Source: Hominisplanchenecus murintestinalis (GTDB lineage Bacteria; Bacillota; Clostridia; Lachnospirales; Lachnospiraceae). From it: a stretch of DNA of 64,000 nucleotides. This document shows positions 8,492 to 18,384 of the stretch, one piece after another. The notes below the pieces were generated by a model. That model was given only the letters and a program-made list of their open reading frames with translations, made no database searches and was not told the DNA's origin. The DNA lies in assembly GCA_004793585.1 (NCBI GenBank), contig SRZB01000001.1, positions 186,001-250,000 of the forward strand, written 5' to 3'. The position numbers were made by a program, and so were the translations under genes. Position 1 is the first letter of the stretch. Every line of letters starts with the position of its first letter.

Positions 8492-9157
8492 CTAACGCCT
8501 CTCTCGGTACAGAGAAATAATTCGCGCCGCCACTTCCTCAATATCCATCTCAGAAGAATCCACCAGCACAGCGTCCTCTGCCATTTTCAATGGCGCTGTT
8601 TCACGGCTCATATCTTTCCTGTCACGCTCTTCAATATCCTTCGCTATCGCCTCAAGCGTACACGCCTCTCCCTTTTCCTGCAGCTCACGGAACCGCCGTC
8701 CGGCTCTGGTTTCCACGCTTGCCGTCAGATATATTTTCAGCTGGGCATCCGGCAGGATATTGGTTCCAATGTCCCGTCCGTCCATCAGCACATCTGCCTT
8801 TACCGCTAAGTCTCTCTGCAGCGTCAGCAGCGTTTCTCTTACACAAGGCTTAGCAGCAGCAGCCGAAGCCATATTTCCCACTTCCTCATTCCTGAGCTGC
8901 CCTGTGACATTCTCTCCATTCAAAATTACCTGCTGCTCGCCATTCTCATATTCAATGCTTATATGAATCTGCCCGCAGGCACGCAGAAGCCCTGCTTCGT
9001 CCTCAGGCGAAATCCCATTCTTTATCAAATACAGTGCGACCGCCCGGTACATCGCCCCTGTATCCACATATATGAAAGATAATTCCTTTGCGACCCGCTT
9101 CGCAATCGTGCTCTTTCCCGCACCTGCCGGGCCGTCAATTGCAATATTAAAACCCAT
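8492..9157 (-). CDS. cmk: Cytidylate kinase
   Basis: A 221-residue P-loop nucleoside monophosphate kinase that phosphorylates CMP and dCMP. It has the Walker A GPAGAGKSTIAKRVA at residues 8-22, then YVDTGAMYRAVALY and DGRDIGTNILPDA, all typical of Cmk. GGAGG lies 6 bases before the ATG. The gene stands between the flavoprotein gene and ispH. The cmk-ispH-rpsA order is common in Firmicutes. Confidence 0.96.
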   Translation of the reverse strand: MGFNIAIDGPAGAGKSTIAKRVAKELSFIYVDTGAMYRAVALYLIKNGISPEDEAGLLRACGQIHISIEYENGEQQVILNGENVTGQLRNEEVGNMASAAAAKPCVRETLLTLQRDLAVKADVLMDGRDIGTNILPDAQLKIYLTASVETRAGRRFRELQEKGEACTLEAIAKDIEERDRKDMSRETAPLKMAEDAVLVDSSEMDIEEVAARIISLYRERR

Positions 9158-9178
9158 TCCAAACCTCCGATTATTTTC

Positions 9179-10408
9179 TTATGGGATGCTTGTTCCCGCC
9201 GCATAGCCTGTCGACCATGCAATCTGCAGGTTAAACCCGCCCGTCACCGCATCCAAGTCCAGTACCTCCCCTGCAAAATAAAGACGGGGAACCAGTCTGG
9301 ACTCCATGGTAGAAGGATTTACTTCCTTTACATGGATACCTCCTTTTGTGATAACAGCTTCATTATAAGCTCTCAGCCCTGTGACGGTCAACTCAAAATT
9401 CTTTATCAGCTTTAAAAAATCATGGCGCTCTTCCCTGGAAATCTCATTACTCTTCTTTTCCGGCAGTATCCCGGATTTCTCTATCATGACCGGAACCAGC
9501 TTTGCCGGAAATAAATTGTTGATTGAATTTTTAAACTGCTTATTTCTCGCTTCTCCAAATTCATGCAGCAGCCTGCGGTCAAGCTGTTCTTCTGAAAGCG
9601 CAGGCTTTAAATCAATCACCATCCTCAGCTCTTTCTTCTTGATTTGTTTCTGAATACGGCTGCTTGCCGTAAGGATAAGCGGCCCTGTCACTCCAAAATG
9701 CGTAAACATCATCTCCCCAAACTCTTCATACAGGCATTTCTTCCCGTCATAAATGCACACACGTATATTTTTAAGAGAAAGCCCCTGCAAATCCCTCACC
9801 ACATCTTCCTTCACATTTAGCGGCACCAGGGAAGGCGACAGCTCTGTTACCTTATGCCCCAATGCCTCCGCAAAGCGGTACCCGTCCCCAGTGGAGCCTG
9901 TACTCTGATAAGAAAGTCCCCCGGTAGCAATCACCACCGCGTCCCCTTCGAGACATCTGCCATCCGCCAAACGGACTCCCTGTGCCTGTCCGTCCCTGGT
10001 AAGTATACCGGAAACCTCCGTACTCAGATGTACCCGGACGCCCAGGCGTTTCATCCTGCGCTGCAGCGCCCCAATCACATCAGAGGAATGATCCGACATG
10101 GGAAATACCCTGTTTCCTCTCTCCACCTTGATTCTCAGTCCGCTCTCCTCAAAAAAGCGAACCGCATCCTGGTTTGTAAATCCATAAAATGCGCTGTACA
10201 GGAACTTTGCATTTGTACACACAGCATGAAACAAATCCTCCATATCGCACGCATTTGTCAGGTTACATCTGCCTTTTCCCGTAATAAAAAGCTTTTTTCC
10301 CAACTTCTCATTTTTCTCATATATATGGACCTCATGCCCATGTTCCGCTGCCGCCGCTGCCGCCATCATCCCGGCTGCGCCGCCGCCAACGATCATCACT
10401 TTACTCAT
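9179..10408 (-). CDS. HI0933/YhiN-type NAD(P)/FAD-dependent oxidoreductase
   Basis: About 409 residues. The N terminus is an FAD-binding Rossmann fold, VMIVGGGAAGMMAAAAAAEHG, followed by LGKKLFITGKGRCNLTN, the hallmark of the HI0933 family. The C terminus has YFAGEVLDLDAVTGGFNLQ, where the second FAD contact sits. The family is widespread but its substrate is not known. The start is set at 10408 (MSKVMIVGG), with GAGG upstream; an earlier in-frame ATG would add 15 residues with no family match. It heads the cmk-ispH-rpsA transcription unit. Confidence 0.88.
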   Translation of the reverse strand: MSKVMIVGGGAAGMMAAAAAAEHGHEVHIYEKNEKLGKKLFITGKGRCNLTNACDMEDLFHAVCTNAKFLYSAFYGFTNQDAVRFFEESGLRIKVERGNRVFPMSDHSSDVIGALQRRMKRLGVRVHLSTEVSGILTRDGQAQGVRLADGRCLEGDAVVIATGGLSYQSTGSTGDGYRFAEALGHKVTELSPSLVPLNVKEDVVRDLQGLSLKNIRVCIYDGKKCLYEEFGEMMFTHFGVTGPLILTASSRIQKQIKKKELRMVIDLKPALSEEQLDRRLLHEFGEARNKQFKNSINNLFPAKLVPVMIEKSGILPEKKSNEISREERHDFLKLIKNFELTVTGLRAYNEAVITKGGIHVKEVNPSTMESRLVPRLYFAGEVLDLDAVTGGFNLQIAWSTGYAAGTSIP

Positions 10409-10484
10409 CTTATACCCTGCCTCTGCTTTTTCTCTGCATAAAGTATACCCCATACACTATAGAAGCGCAACAAAAGAATTCCTG

Positions 10485-10514
10485 TTTACCTTACCTTCCG
10501 GAATATGGTATCAT
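10485..10514 (+). promoter_or_regulatory. Candidate promoter of the two-component operon
   Basis: TTTACC (10485-10490) and TATCAT (10509-10514) are separated by 18 bases and lie 24 bases before the response-regulator start. TTTACCTTACCTT contains a short direct repeat that could be an autoregulatory site; that is only a guess. Confidence 0.45.
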
Positions 10515-10537
10515 AAGAGTATTTAGGAGGGAATGTC

Positions 10538-11209
10538 ATGCAGATATTAATTGTAGAAGATGAAAGGAACCTGGCCCTGGCGCTGGGGCAGATTATGGCG
10601 GAAGCCGGATATTTTGCAGACACCGCACACAATGGAGAGGACGGCCTGCGCTATGGAATGTGCGGTTTATATGATGTGATTATACTGGATATCATGCTGC
10701 CGGAGAAAAACGGTTTTGAAGTGGTAAAAGAACTTCGGGACAGACAGATTTCCACCCCCGTTATCATGCTCACTGCCCGGGATGACGTAAAAGACAAGAT
10801 TTCCGGTCTGGATTCCGGAGCGGATGATTATATGACAAAGCCTTTTGTACCGGAAGAACTGCTGGCGCGAATCCGTGCATTGGCGCGGAGGCAGGGCGGG
10901 CTGCTTCCGGAAGAGCTGATTTTTTTCGATTTAGTACTGAACCTCTCTTCCCGTGAACTTTCCTGCGGCTCCAAATCCATTCACTTGGGACATAAGGAAT
11001 TCGAAATCCTGAAAATTCTCATGTCTAACCCCGGAAACATTTCTTCAAAAGAAACTTTCCTTACAAAAGTATGGGAAGGCAGCCCTTCCGCTGAAGGTAA
11101 TAATGTAGAAGCATACATTTCATTTCTTCGGAAAAAGCTCTCTTACTTAGGCTCTCATGCGGAAATTACCACGGTACGGAAAGTAGGCTACCGCCTTACA
11201 CAACCATAA
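10538..11209 (+). CDS. OmpR-family response regulator
   Basis: A 223-residue two-component regulator. The receiver domain has the acidic pair VEDE, phospho-acceptor D51 in VIILDIMLPE, T79 in MLTARDD and K101 in MTKPF. The C-terminal half is a winged-helix DNA-binding domain (LGHKEFEILKILM, VRKVGYRLT). TTTAGGAGGG precedes the ATG. It is followed after 16 bases by its kinase gene. The regulon is unknown; no transporter gene is linked. Confidence 0.92.
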   Translation: MQILIVEDERNLALALGQIMAEAGYFADTAHNGEDGLRYGMCGLYDVIILDIMLPEKNGFEVVKELRDRQISTPVIMLTARDDVKDKISGLDSGADDYMTKPFVPEELLARIRALARRQGGLLPEELIFFDLVLNLSSRELSCGSKSIHLGHKEFEILKILMSNPGNISSKETFLTKVWEGSPSAEGNNVEAYISFLRKKLSYLGSHAEITTVRKVGYRLTQP

Positions 11210-11225
11210 AACAGGAGGCTCTTTC

Positions 11226-12482
11226 ATGATACATAAGCTGCGTAAAAAATTTATCTTTATCAACCTGGGTATCGTCACCCTCTTCCTTTTCTGCGTACTG
11301 GCATCTGTCTGGCTTTCCAGCTTCCATCACCTGAAAGCAGAAGCTCTGAATGTACTGCGCCGTACCTTAAACCTGGAACGGATGACTCCTCCCCCAAAGC
11401 TGGAACCTCCTAAGAAAGAACCGGGACATTTCCCTCCGCTAATGACGGTATTTGCTGTAGAAATATCTCCTGACGGCTCCTGGGAGACCGTATATGAAAG
11501 CGGCACGCAGGCATCTGCATCCCTGATTGAAAACGCCATCAACGCCGCTAAGAAAACCGGAACGTCCGAAGGAAACCTGCGCCGCCTTTCTCTCAGATTC
11601 ATGGCGCGTCCAAACGCCGAAAAACTCCGTATCGCATTCATTGATACCACGTTCGCGATAGCTTCTCTGAGGAATCTTTTCTTCACCTGCCTTCTGATAT
11701 TGGCAGGAAGCGTCCTTATATTGTCTGCCATCAGCTATTTTCTCGCAAAATGGGCGCTCCGCCCCGCGGAAAATGCCTGGAACCGACAGCAGCAGTTTGT
11801 CGCAGACGCTTCCCACGAACTGAAAACACCTCTCACTGTCATCCTTGCAAACCTCCGGATTCTTCTATCCCACAAGGAAGATAGCATCGCCAGCCAGGAA
11901 TGCTGGATAAAAAATACCCAGTCGGAAGCCGAAAGTATGAAAAACCTGGTAGAAGAGCTGCTGTTCCTCGCACGCTCAGACGCCAATCTTGCTTCCGTCC
12001 CCAAAAGCGCACAAAATCTTAGCGATTTAACCTGGAACACGCTCTTACTCTTTGAACCTGTCGCCTACGAACAAGGCGTCACGATTTCAGAAAATATTAT
12101 GCCTGATTTAATGGTTTTCGCCGACTCGGAACAAATCCGGCGCCTTCTCACTATCCTTCTGGACAACGCCTGTAAGTACGCTGAAGGCGAAAAGCATGTC
12201 ACACTAAACTTATCTTGCCAGAGAGACACTATTTTCCTCACTGTAAAAAACACGGGAAAACAGATTCCCGCAGATGAACTCCCCCTTCTGTTCGAACGCT
12301 TCTACCGCTCAGATAAATCCCGCACAAAAAGCGGCTATGGGTTGGGACTTTCCATAGCACAGGCAATCGCCCAGGCGCACCACGGAAAAATTTCCGTAGA
12401 AAGTACAAAAGAAACCACAAGCTTTACAGTAACCCTCCCTCTCATAAAACAAAAAAACATAATGAAATCGAGGGAGTCTTAA
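11226..12482 (+). CDS. Sensor histidine kinase
   Basis: A 418-residue membrane kinase. Two hydrophobic segments at about 10-31 and 150-173 enclose a roughly 118-residue extracytoplasmic sensor region rich in proline early on (MTPPPKLEPPKKEP). The dimerisation box is ADASHELKTPLTV with H197. N box LLDNACKYA and G boxes (SGYGLGLSIA) complete the ATPase core. No canonical HAMP domain is obvious. It is cotranscribed with the preceding regulator. The last codons form the left arm of a terminator hairpin. Confidence 0.92.
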   Translation: MIHKLRKKFIFINLGIVTLFLFCVLASVWLSSFHHLKAEALNVLRRTLNLERMTPPPKLEPPKKEPGHFPPLMTVFAVEISPDGSWETVYESGTQASASLIENAINAAKKTGTSEGNLRRLSLRFMARPNAEKLRIAFIDTTFAIASLRNLFFTCLLILAGSVLILSAISYFLAKWALRPAENAWNRQQQFVADASHELKTPLTVILANLRILLSHKEDSIASQECWIKNTQSEAESMKNLVEELLFLARSDANLASVPKSAQNLSDLTWNTLLLFEPVAYEQGVTISENIMPDLMVFADSEQIRRLLTILLDNACKYAEGEKHVTLNLSCQRDTIFLTVKNTGKQIPADELPLLFERFYRSDKSRTKSGYGLGLSIAQAIAQAHHGKISVESTKETTSFTVTLPLIKQKNIMKSRES

Positions 12483-12499
12483 CAGCCCCTCGATTTCAT
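12462..12499 (-). terminator. Terminator between convergent genes, overlapping the kinase stop
   Basis: Perfect 13-bp arms at 12462-12474 and 12487-12499 with a 12-base loop. On the minus strand the stem is followed by TTATGTTTTTTTG, so it terminates the AIM24 gene. Its left arm is the last codons of the plus-strand kinase gene. Plus-strand termination is less clear because no T run follows. Confidence 0.75.
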
Positions 12500-12527
12500 A
12501 CACTCGCCCTTATATCATTCTTTATCC

Positions 12528-13205
12528 TTAATTCCCCGTCGGTATAAACGGACGGATTACTCCTGCCACATTCGCAATCGGCATCGTCTGGAGCCATACT
12601 TTCCCCGGTCCTGTAATCACCGTATTAAACAAGCCTTCTCCGCCCAGCAGCTTATTTTTCATCCCCGGAACGGACTGGATATCAATCTGGCAGTTTGCCG
12701 TCATAGCCGCCAAATGCCCCGTATCTACCACGATCTTCTGTCCCGGCTGTAATTCATATTCAATCACATGTCCGTCAAATTCGGCAAATGCCACGCCGGT
12801 TCCGCTGATTTTCTGAAGGACAAATCCTTCCCCTCCAAATAAACCCGCGCCAACTTTTTTATTCAAATGTACGGAAAGCTCCACTCCCATCTCACTGGCC
12901 AGGAATGCGCTTTTCTGGAAAATCATTTCGTTTTCCTTATGAATCTGAAACGCCCGGATAGACCCCGGAAAACTGGAAGCAAATGCAATCATACCGTCGC
13001 CCTGAGCCGTATAGACATTCTGGAACATCTTTTCACCGGAAAACATTCTTCCGAAAGCCTTTCCGATTCCGCCGTTCGTTGTCGTTTCCATTTTCATATT
13101 CGGCGACATCCAGGACATGCCGCCGCCCTCTGTAATCATCTTCTCCCCTGCGTCCAAATAGCAGATCACAACCGGAAGCGTTTCTCCCTTAATTTCATAT
13201 CTCAT
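12528..13205 (-). CDS. AIM24/TIGR00266-family protein
   Basis: About 225 residues. It is glycine-rich and beta-rich throughout (GGGMSWMSPN, SGTGVAFAEFDGHV, GLFNTVITGPGKVWLQTMP), as in the TIGR00266/AIM24 family. Those proteins form a trimeric beta-prism related to tryptophan-RNA-binding attenuator protein; their biological role in bacteria is unclear. Start is at 13205, 8 bases after GGAGG. An upstream ATG overlaps the ribosome binding site and is unlikely to be used. It appears to be a single-gene unit. Confidence 0.88.
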   Translation of the reverse strand: MRYEIKGETLPVVICYLDAGEKMITEGGGMSWMSPNMKMETTTNGGIGKAFGRMFSGEKMFQNVYTAQGDGMIAFASSFPGSIRAFQIHKENEMIFQKSAFLASEMGVELSVHLNKKVGAGLFGGEGFVLQKISGTGVAFAEFDGHVIEYELQPGQKIVVDTGHLAAMTANCQIDIQSVPGMKNKLLGGEGLFNTVITGPGKVWLQTMPIANVAGVIRPFIPTGN

Positions 13206-13262
13206 GCTTTTATCCTCCATAAATTATAAAACATAGTATTACAGACTATTACTCTGGAACTT

Positions 13263-13997
13263 TTAATCATAAATAGATTCCAGTTCAAAGTCTATTATTT
13301 TTCCTGTTTTTGCATGGATTTTTATGTCATATTCGTATTCATCTTTCACGATTTCCACTTCATAAACAGGCACGCCGTCATCCCTGTCAAACTTTGCTTT
13401 TATGACAGTTCCGCCCTTTGATTTTTCCAGGGCGGCTTTCCTTGCCTTTTCCAGACCGATATAGTTTTTCTCATCTTTTGCACTTGAGGTAAATTCCCAG
13501 TCATATTCCAGGAGCTTCCCTGTCCTGGCATGAAATTCTAATTCATACTTTTTGCCGCCTTTTTTCATCTTAACCTTGTATATTTCAACACCATCGCTGC
13601 GTTTTCTCACAAGGCTGTTAATGCTGCCGCCCGGAACCCTCTTTTTCGCCAGCCTTCTGCACCTGCTCTGGCTTATAAGGTTTCCGCTGCCTCTTTCAAC
13701 ATACCAATCCCGTATTTCCCACCCATAAGCAACCAATTTTCCATCCGAAGCACGGTATGTAAGGTCATATTCCTTCTTTCCTTTTAGCAAACGCGCCTCA
13801 TAGACAATTATTCCCTTTTCATAGTCTTTGTCTACCTCAATGATATGCGCACCCTTCACCTCTTTTTCCGCCAGACTTTCTAACTGATGGAATGAAGTGA
13901 TTTTTTTCGCATATACAGTACTGGGAATACATAAAATACCGGCTGACATAATACATGCCGCCAAAACCGCCATCCTGCGCCTGCTGCATCTCCTCAT
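13263..13997 (-). CDS. Secreted protein with three PepSY-like repeats
   Basis: 244 residues with a basic N terminus and a signal peptide ending near STVYA (about residue 30). Three similar modules follow, each with helix-then-strand features: a lysine-rich helix (ESLAEKEV, CRRLAKKRV, ARKAALEKS) and a strand pair closing with YRASDGKLV, FHARTGKLLEYDWE or IHAKTGKIIDFELE. This is the PepSY fold, which is linked to peptidase inhibition or metal and membrane sensing. No anchor or partner gene is visible. GGAGG lies 8 bases before the ATG. Confidence 0.85.
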   Translation of the reverse strand: MRRCSRRRMAVLAACIMSAGILCIPSTVYAKKITSFHQLESLAEKEVKGAHIIEVDKDYEKGIIVYEARLLKGKKEYDLTYRASDGKLVAYGWEIRDWYVERGSGNLISQSRCRRLAKKRVPGGSINSLVRKRSDGVEIYKVKMKKGGKKYELEFHARTGKLLEYDWEFTSSAKDEKNYIGLEKARKAALEKSKGGTVIKAKFDRDDGVPVYEVEIVKDEYEYDIKIHAKTGKIIDFELESIYD

Positions 13998-14081
13998 ACA
14001 ACATCCCTCCTCAATTCAATGAAATCTAAACAACTGCTGTCTCCATGCCTTTCATTTCAGCCGATGGTTATATTTAGTATA

Positions 14082-17000
14082 TCACGAAACCGCTGCAATA
14101 TCAAGCAATGTAAGTTTCTTACTATCCGTATTTTCCAGGCTCGTCACCAGTGCCCGTGCGGTGTCCATAGCGGTAAGCACGTTTACGCCCGTCTCAATGG
14201 CGTTTCTGCGAATCAGGAATCCGTCTCTGGAATGATCCACGCCCTGGGACGGTGTATCAATAACAAGATCTATCTCATGTCCCAGAATCAAATCCAGCAA
14301 ATTCGGAGATTCCTGCTCTACCTTATTAATGCGGACCGCATGAACCCCTCCTGCATTCAAAGCCTTTGCGGTGCTCCCGGTCGCATAAATCTTATAGCCG
14401 AGCGCCTCAAACCGCCGCCCGATTTCCACTGCCTCCTCTTTATCCGCATCTTTCACAGTCATGATCATATTTTTATATTTGGGAAGACGGATGCCTGCTC
14501 CCAAGAATGCCTTATACAGCGCTTCATTGAAAGTCTTGGCAATTCCAAGACATTCCCCGGTAGACTTCATCTCCGGTCCGAGACTAATATCCGCACCCCG
14601 GATTTTCTCAAAGGAAAATACGGGCATCTTAACCGCAATATAGTCTGCCTCCGGCGCAAGCCCTGTGGAATAGCCCAGCTCTTTCAGCTTATGCCCCAGA
14701 ATCACTTTCGCTGCCAGCGGTACAATCGGGATTCCTGTCACCTTACTGATATACGGTACGGTACGGCTTGACCTTGGATTGACCTCAATCACGTAAACTT
14801 CCTGCCTGCACACAACAAACTGGATATTAATCATGCCGATAACATGCAAAGACCTCGCCAGCCGCTTTGTGTACTCCACAATCGTTGCCTTCACCGCATC
14901 ATCCAGACTCTGCGCCGGATAGACGGAAATACTGTCGCCAGAATGGATGCCCGCCCGCTCGATGTGCTCCATAATACCGGGAATCAGGATATCCTCGCCG
15001 TCGCATACCGCATCCACCTCAATTTCCTTTCCTGCCAGATATTTATCCACCAGGATTGGGTGCTCCTGTGCAATCCGGTTGATAATACCAATGAACTCAT
15101 CCACATCCTCATCGCTAATCGCAATCTGCATTCCCTGTCCGCCCAGTACATAAGACGGTCTGACAAGTACCGGATAGCCCAGTTCATTTGCCGCATGTTT
15201 CGCCTCTTCCGCTGTAAATACGGTATGTCCGGCCGGTCTTGGAATGCCGCATGTTTCCAGAATCCCATCAAACAGTTCCCGATCCTCCGCCGCGTCCACG
15301 TTCTCCGCAGAAGTGCCCAGAATCGGCACGCCCATTTTCAGCAGCGCTTCCGTCAGCTTAATCGCTGTCTGGCCGCCGAACTGTACCACTGCTCCGTCCG
15401 GCTTCTCAATTCTCACAATACTCTCCACATCCTCCGGCGTCAAAGGCTCAAAATACAGTTTATCCGCAATATCAAAGTCTGTACTCACCGTTTCCGGGTT
15501 ATTATTGACGATAATAGTTTCAAATCCTTCTTTGGCAAACGCCCAGGTACAATGGACTGAACAGAAATCGAATTCTATTCCCTGTCCGATTCGAATCGGT
15601 CCGGAGCCAAGCACCAATACTTTTTTTCGGCCATTTGTTCTCTCCGCCTCATTTTCTCCCCCGAATACAGAATAATAATAGGGTGTCTCTGCCGCAAATT
15701 CCGCCGCACAGGTATCAACCATTTTATAGACGGCAGTGATGCCATTCTCATAGCGCATCTGCTTAATTTCCTCTTCCGCTTTGCCCGTCAGTCTCGCAAC
15801 CACATGGTCGGGAAACTCCATGCGCTTTGCCTCTTTCAGCAGCTCCGTCGTCAGTTCCTGTGTCTGAAGCGCCCGCTCCATCTCCGTGAGGATTGCGATT
15901 TTATCAAGAAACCAGATGTCAATTTTGGTAATCTCATGAATTTCCTCATAGGTAATTCCTTTTCGGATGGCTTCTGCAATCACCCATATTCTCCTGTCGT
16001 CCACAACTCGTAACTGTTTTTTCAGCCCATCTATATCCAGTGCGGTAAAATCATAAGACATCAGCGAATCCACATGCTGTTCCAGCGAACGGATGGCTTT
16101 CATCAAAGCCCCCTCGAAATTGTCGCAAATGCTCATCACTTCTCCGGTAGCTTTCATCTGTGTCGTTAGAGTGCGCTTTGCACTGATAAATTTATCAAAT
16201 GGAAGCCTTGGAATTTTCACGACACAGTAATCCAGCATTGGCTCGAAGCTGGCATAGGTCTTTCCCGTAATCGCATTTTTAATCTCATCCAGTGTATACC
16301 CCAGGGCAATCTTCGCCGCTACCTTGGCAATCGGATAGCCGGTAGCCTTGGAAGCCAGCGCAGAAGAACGGCTCACCCGGGGATTCACTTCAATTACACA
16401 GTACTCAAAGCTATTCGGATGCAAGGCATACTGCACGTTGCATCCTCCGGTAATGCCAAGCGCACTAATAATGTTCACTGCGGAACGCCGAAGCATCTGA
16501 TACTCTTTATCCCCCAATGTCTGGGAAGGAGCCACTACGATACTGTCCCCGGTATGTACGCCCACCGGGTCGAGATTCTCCATATTGCAGACGGTAATAC
16601 AATTCCCCATACTGTCACGCATCACCTCATACTCGATTTCTTTCCAGCCAGCGATACACCGCTCCACCAACACCTGTCCCACACGGGAAAGACGCAGGCC
16701 ATTTTCCAGGATTTCCACAAGCTCCTCATAGCAGCCGGCGATACCGCCTCCACTCCCTCCCAGCGTATAAGCCGGACGGAGTACAACCGGATAACCGATT
16801 TTCTCTGCAAATGCCACGCCATCCTCTACGCTCTCTACAACCAGTGATGCCGCTACAGGCTCGCCGATTTGCTCCATCGTGCTCTTAAACTCCAAACGGT
16901 CCTCTGCCTTCTTAATGGTCTGTGCAGTCGTTCCAATCAGCCGGACCCCCTGCTCCTTTAAAAAACCGGCCTCCTCCAGTTCCATCGCCAGGTTCAGCCC

Positions 17001-17282
17001 TGCCTGTCCGCCCAGGGTGGGAAGCACGCTGTCAGGACGCTCCTTTAAAATGAGCTGCTCCACCACTTCCATCGTCAACGGTTCAATATATACCTTATCC
17101 GCAATGTCCTTATCTGTCATAATCGTTGCCGGATTAGAATTCAGCAGAACCACCTCAATTCCCTCTTCTTTCAGGGAACGGCAGGCCTGTGTGCCTGCAT
17201 AGTCAAATTCCGCCGCCTGTCCGATCACAATCGGTCCGGAGCCAAGCACAAGTACTTTCTTAATCGCAGGATTTTTTGGCAT
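14082..17282 (-). CDS. carB: Carbamoyl-phosphate synthase large subunit
   Basis: 1066 residues, the normal length. Two homologous ATP-grasp halves are visible, each starting with a VLGSGP motif (LVLGSGPIVIGQ and LVLGSGPIRIGQ), separated by an oligomerisation region, then a C-terminal MGS-like allosteric domain (about 930-1066). It makes carbamoyl phosphate from bicarbonate, ATP and ammonia delivered by CarA, for pyrimidines and arginine. The ATG is 2 bases after the carA stop, with GGAGG just inside the carA end, so the two are coupled. Confidence 0.97.
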   Translation of the reverse strand: MPKNPAIKKVLVLGSGPIVIGQAAEFDYAGTQACRSLKEEGIEVVLLNSNPATIMTDKDIADKVYIEPLTMEVVEQLILKERPDSVLPTLGGQAGLNLAMELEEAGFLKEQGVRLIGTTAQTIKKAEDRLEFKSTMEQIGEPVAASLVVESVEDGVAFAEKIGYPVVLRPAYTLGGSGGGIAGCYEELVEILENGLRLSRVGQVLVERCIAGWKEIEYEVMRDSMGNCITVCNMENLDPVGVHTGDSIVVAPSQTLGDKEYQMLRRSAVNIISALGITGGCNVQYALHPNSFEYCVIEVNPRVSRSSALASKATGYPIAKVAAKIALGYTLDEIKNAITGKTYASFEPMLDYCVVKIPRLPFDKFISAKRTLTTQMKATGEVMSICDNFEGALMKAIRSLEQHVDSLMSYDFTALDIDGLKKQLRVVDDRRIWVIAEAIRKGITYEEIHEITKIDIWFLDKIAILTEMERALQTQELTTELLKEAKRMEFPDHVVARLTGKAEEEIKQMRYENGITAVYKMVDTCAAEFAAETPYYYSVFGGENEAERTNGRKKVLVLGSGPIRIGQGIEFDFCSVHCTWAFAKEGFETIIVNNNPETVSTDFDIADKLYFEPLTPEDVESIVRIEKPDGAVVQFGGQTAIKLTEALLKMGVPILGTSAENVDAAEDRELFDGILETCGIPRPAGHTVFTAEEAKHAANELGYPVLVRPSYVLGGQGMQIAISDEDVDEFIGIINRIAQEHPILVDKYLAGKEIEVDAVCDGEDILIPGIMEHIERAGIHSGDSISVYPAQSLDDAVKATIVEYTKRLARSLHVIGMINIQFVVCRQEVYVIEVNPRSSRTVPYISKVTGIPIVPLAAKVILGHKLKELGYSTGLAPEADYIAVKMPVFSFEKIRGADISLGPEMKSTGECLGIAKTFNEALYKAFLGAGIRLPKYKNMIMTVKDADKEEAVEIGRRFEALGYKIYATGSTAKALNAGGVHAVRINKVEQESPNLLDLILGHEIDLVIDTPSQGVDHSRDGFLIRRNAIETGVNVLTAMDTARALVTSLENTDSKKLTLLDIAAVS

Positions 17283-17284
17283 TA

Positions 17285-18355
17285 TTAATTCACCTCCATC
17301 ATGTTCAGAAAACGGTCAAACAGATACCCGGAATCTAACGGTCCCGGACACGCCTCCGGGTGAAACTGTACCGTAAAAATATTTTTTTCTGTATACCTCA
17401 GCCCCTCGTTGGTTCCGTCATTTACATTCACAAAAGCCGGAACCGCCACCGACTCATCAAGTCTTTCCGTGTCCACCACATAACCATGGTTCTGGGAAGA
17501 AATGTAGACTCTTCCAGTCTGTAAATCCTTCACCGGATGATTTCCCCCCCGATGCCCATATTTCATCTTATAAGTGTCTGCGCCGTTCGCCAGCGCCATC
17601 AGCTGATGCCCCAGGCAAATGGCAAAAATCGGGATATCCGTCCGGTATAGCTTCTTAATTTCTTCAATAATCTCCGTACATTCTTTCGGGTCGCCCGGTC
17701 CGTTAGAAAGCATGATGCCGTCCGGTCTTGAAGCGATAATTTCTTCCGCCTTTGTAAATGCAGGGTAAACCGTCACCTCGCATCCCCTGCGATTTAAAGA
17801 GCGGGCAATATTCCTCTTTATTCCCAAATCCAGAAGCGCTACCCTTGCCCCGTCTCCCTCCAGTACATATTTTTCCCGGCATGTCACACGCTCCACCACT
17901 TTTCCTGTGCTGTACTTTGCAAGCTTTGGCAAAATTTCTTCTATTTTATAATCTTCATTCGTAGTAATCATGCCATTCATGGTGCCCTTCTCACGGAGAA
18001 TCTTTGTAAGAGCCCTGGTATCAATGCCGGAAATTCCCGGAATATCGTGCTCTTCTAAGAAGTGCTGTATAGTGTTTTCGCTTCGGAAATTTCCGGAAAT
18101 ACGGGAGAGCTCCCTTACGATGTAGCCATCCGGCCACGGTCTTTCAGATTCTATATCTTCATAACAGATGCCATAATTGCCGATGAGAGGATAAGTCATG
18201 ACGACTGCCTGTCCCGCATAGGAAGGGTCTGTGAGCACTTCCAGATATCCTGTCATAGATGTGTTAAATACAATCTCACTGATGATTTCTCTCCCGGAAC
18301 CAATACTGATACCAGAAAATACCGTACCGTCCTCTAGTATTAGAAACGCTTTCAT
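17285..18355 (-). CDS. carA: Carbamoyl-phosphate synthase small subunit
   Basis: 356 residues. The N-terminal CPSase_sm_chain domain (EDGTVFSGISIG) is followed by a class I glutamine amidotransferase domain with the nucleophile in FAICLGHQLMALA and histidine in QFHPEACPGP. It hydrolyses glutamine and channels ammonia to CarB. A separate promoter and a leader hairpin lie upstream. Confidence 0.97.
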   Translation of the reverse strand: MKAFLILEDGTVFSGISIGSGREIISEIVFNTSMTGYLEVLTDPSYAGQAVVMTYPLIGNYGICYEDIESERPWPDGYIVRELSRISGNFRSENTIQHFLEEHDIPGISGIDTRALTKILREKGTMNGMITTNEDYKIEEILPKLAKYSTGKVVERVTCREKYVLEGDGARVALLDLGIKRNIARSLNRRGCEVTVYPAFTKAEEIIASRPDGIMLSNGPGDPKECTEIIEEIKKLYRTDIPIFAICLGHQLMALANGADTYKMKYGHRGGNHPVKDLQTGRVYISSQNHGYVVDTERLDESVAVPAFVNVNDGTNEGLRYTEKNIFTVQFHPEACPGPLDSGYLFDRFLNMMEVN

Positions 18356-18384
18356 TTGCCACCTGTCCTTTCGTGTTTCGTAAA

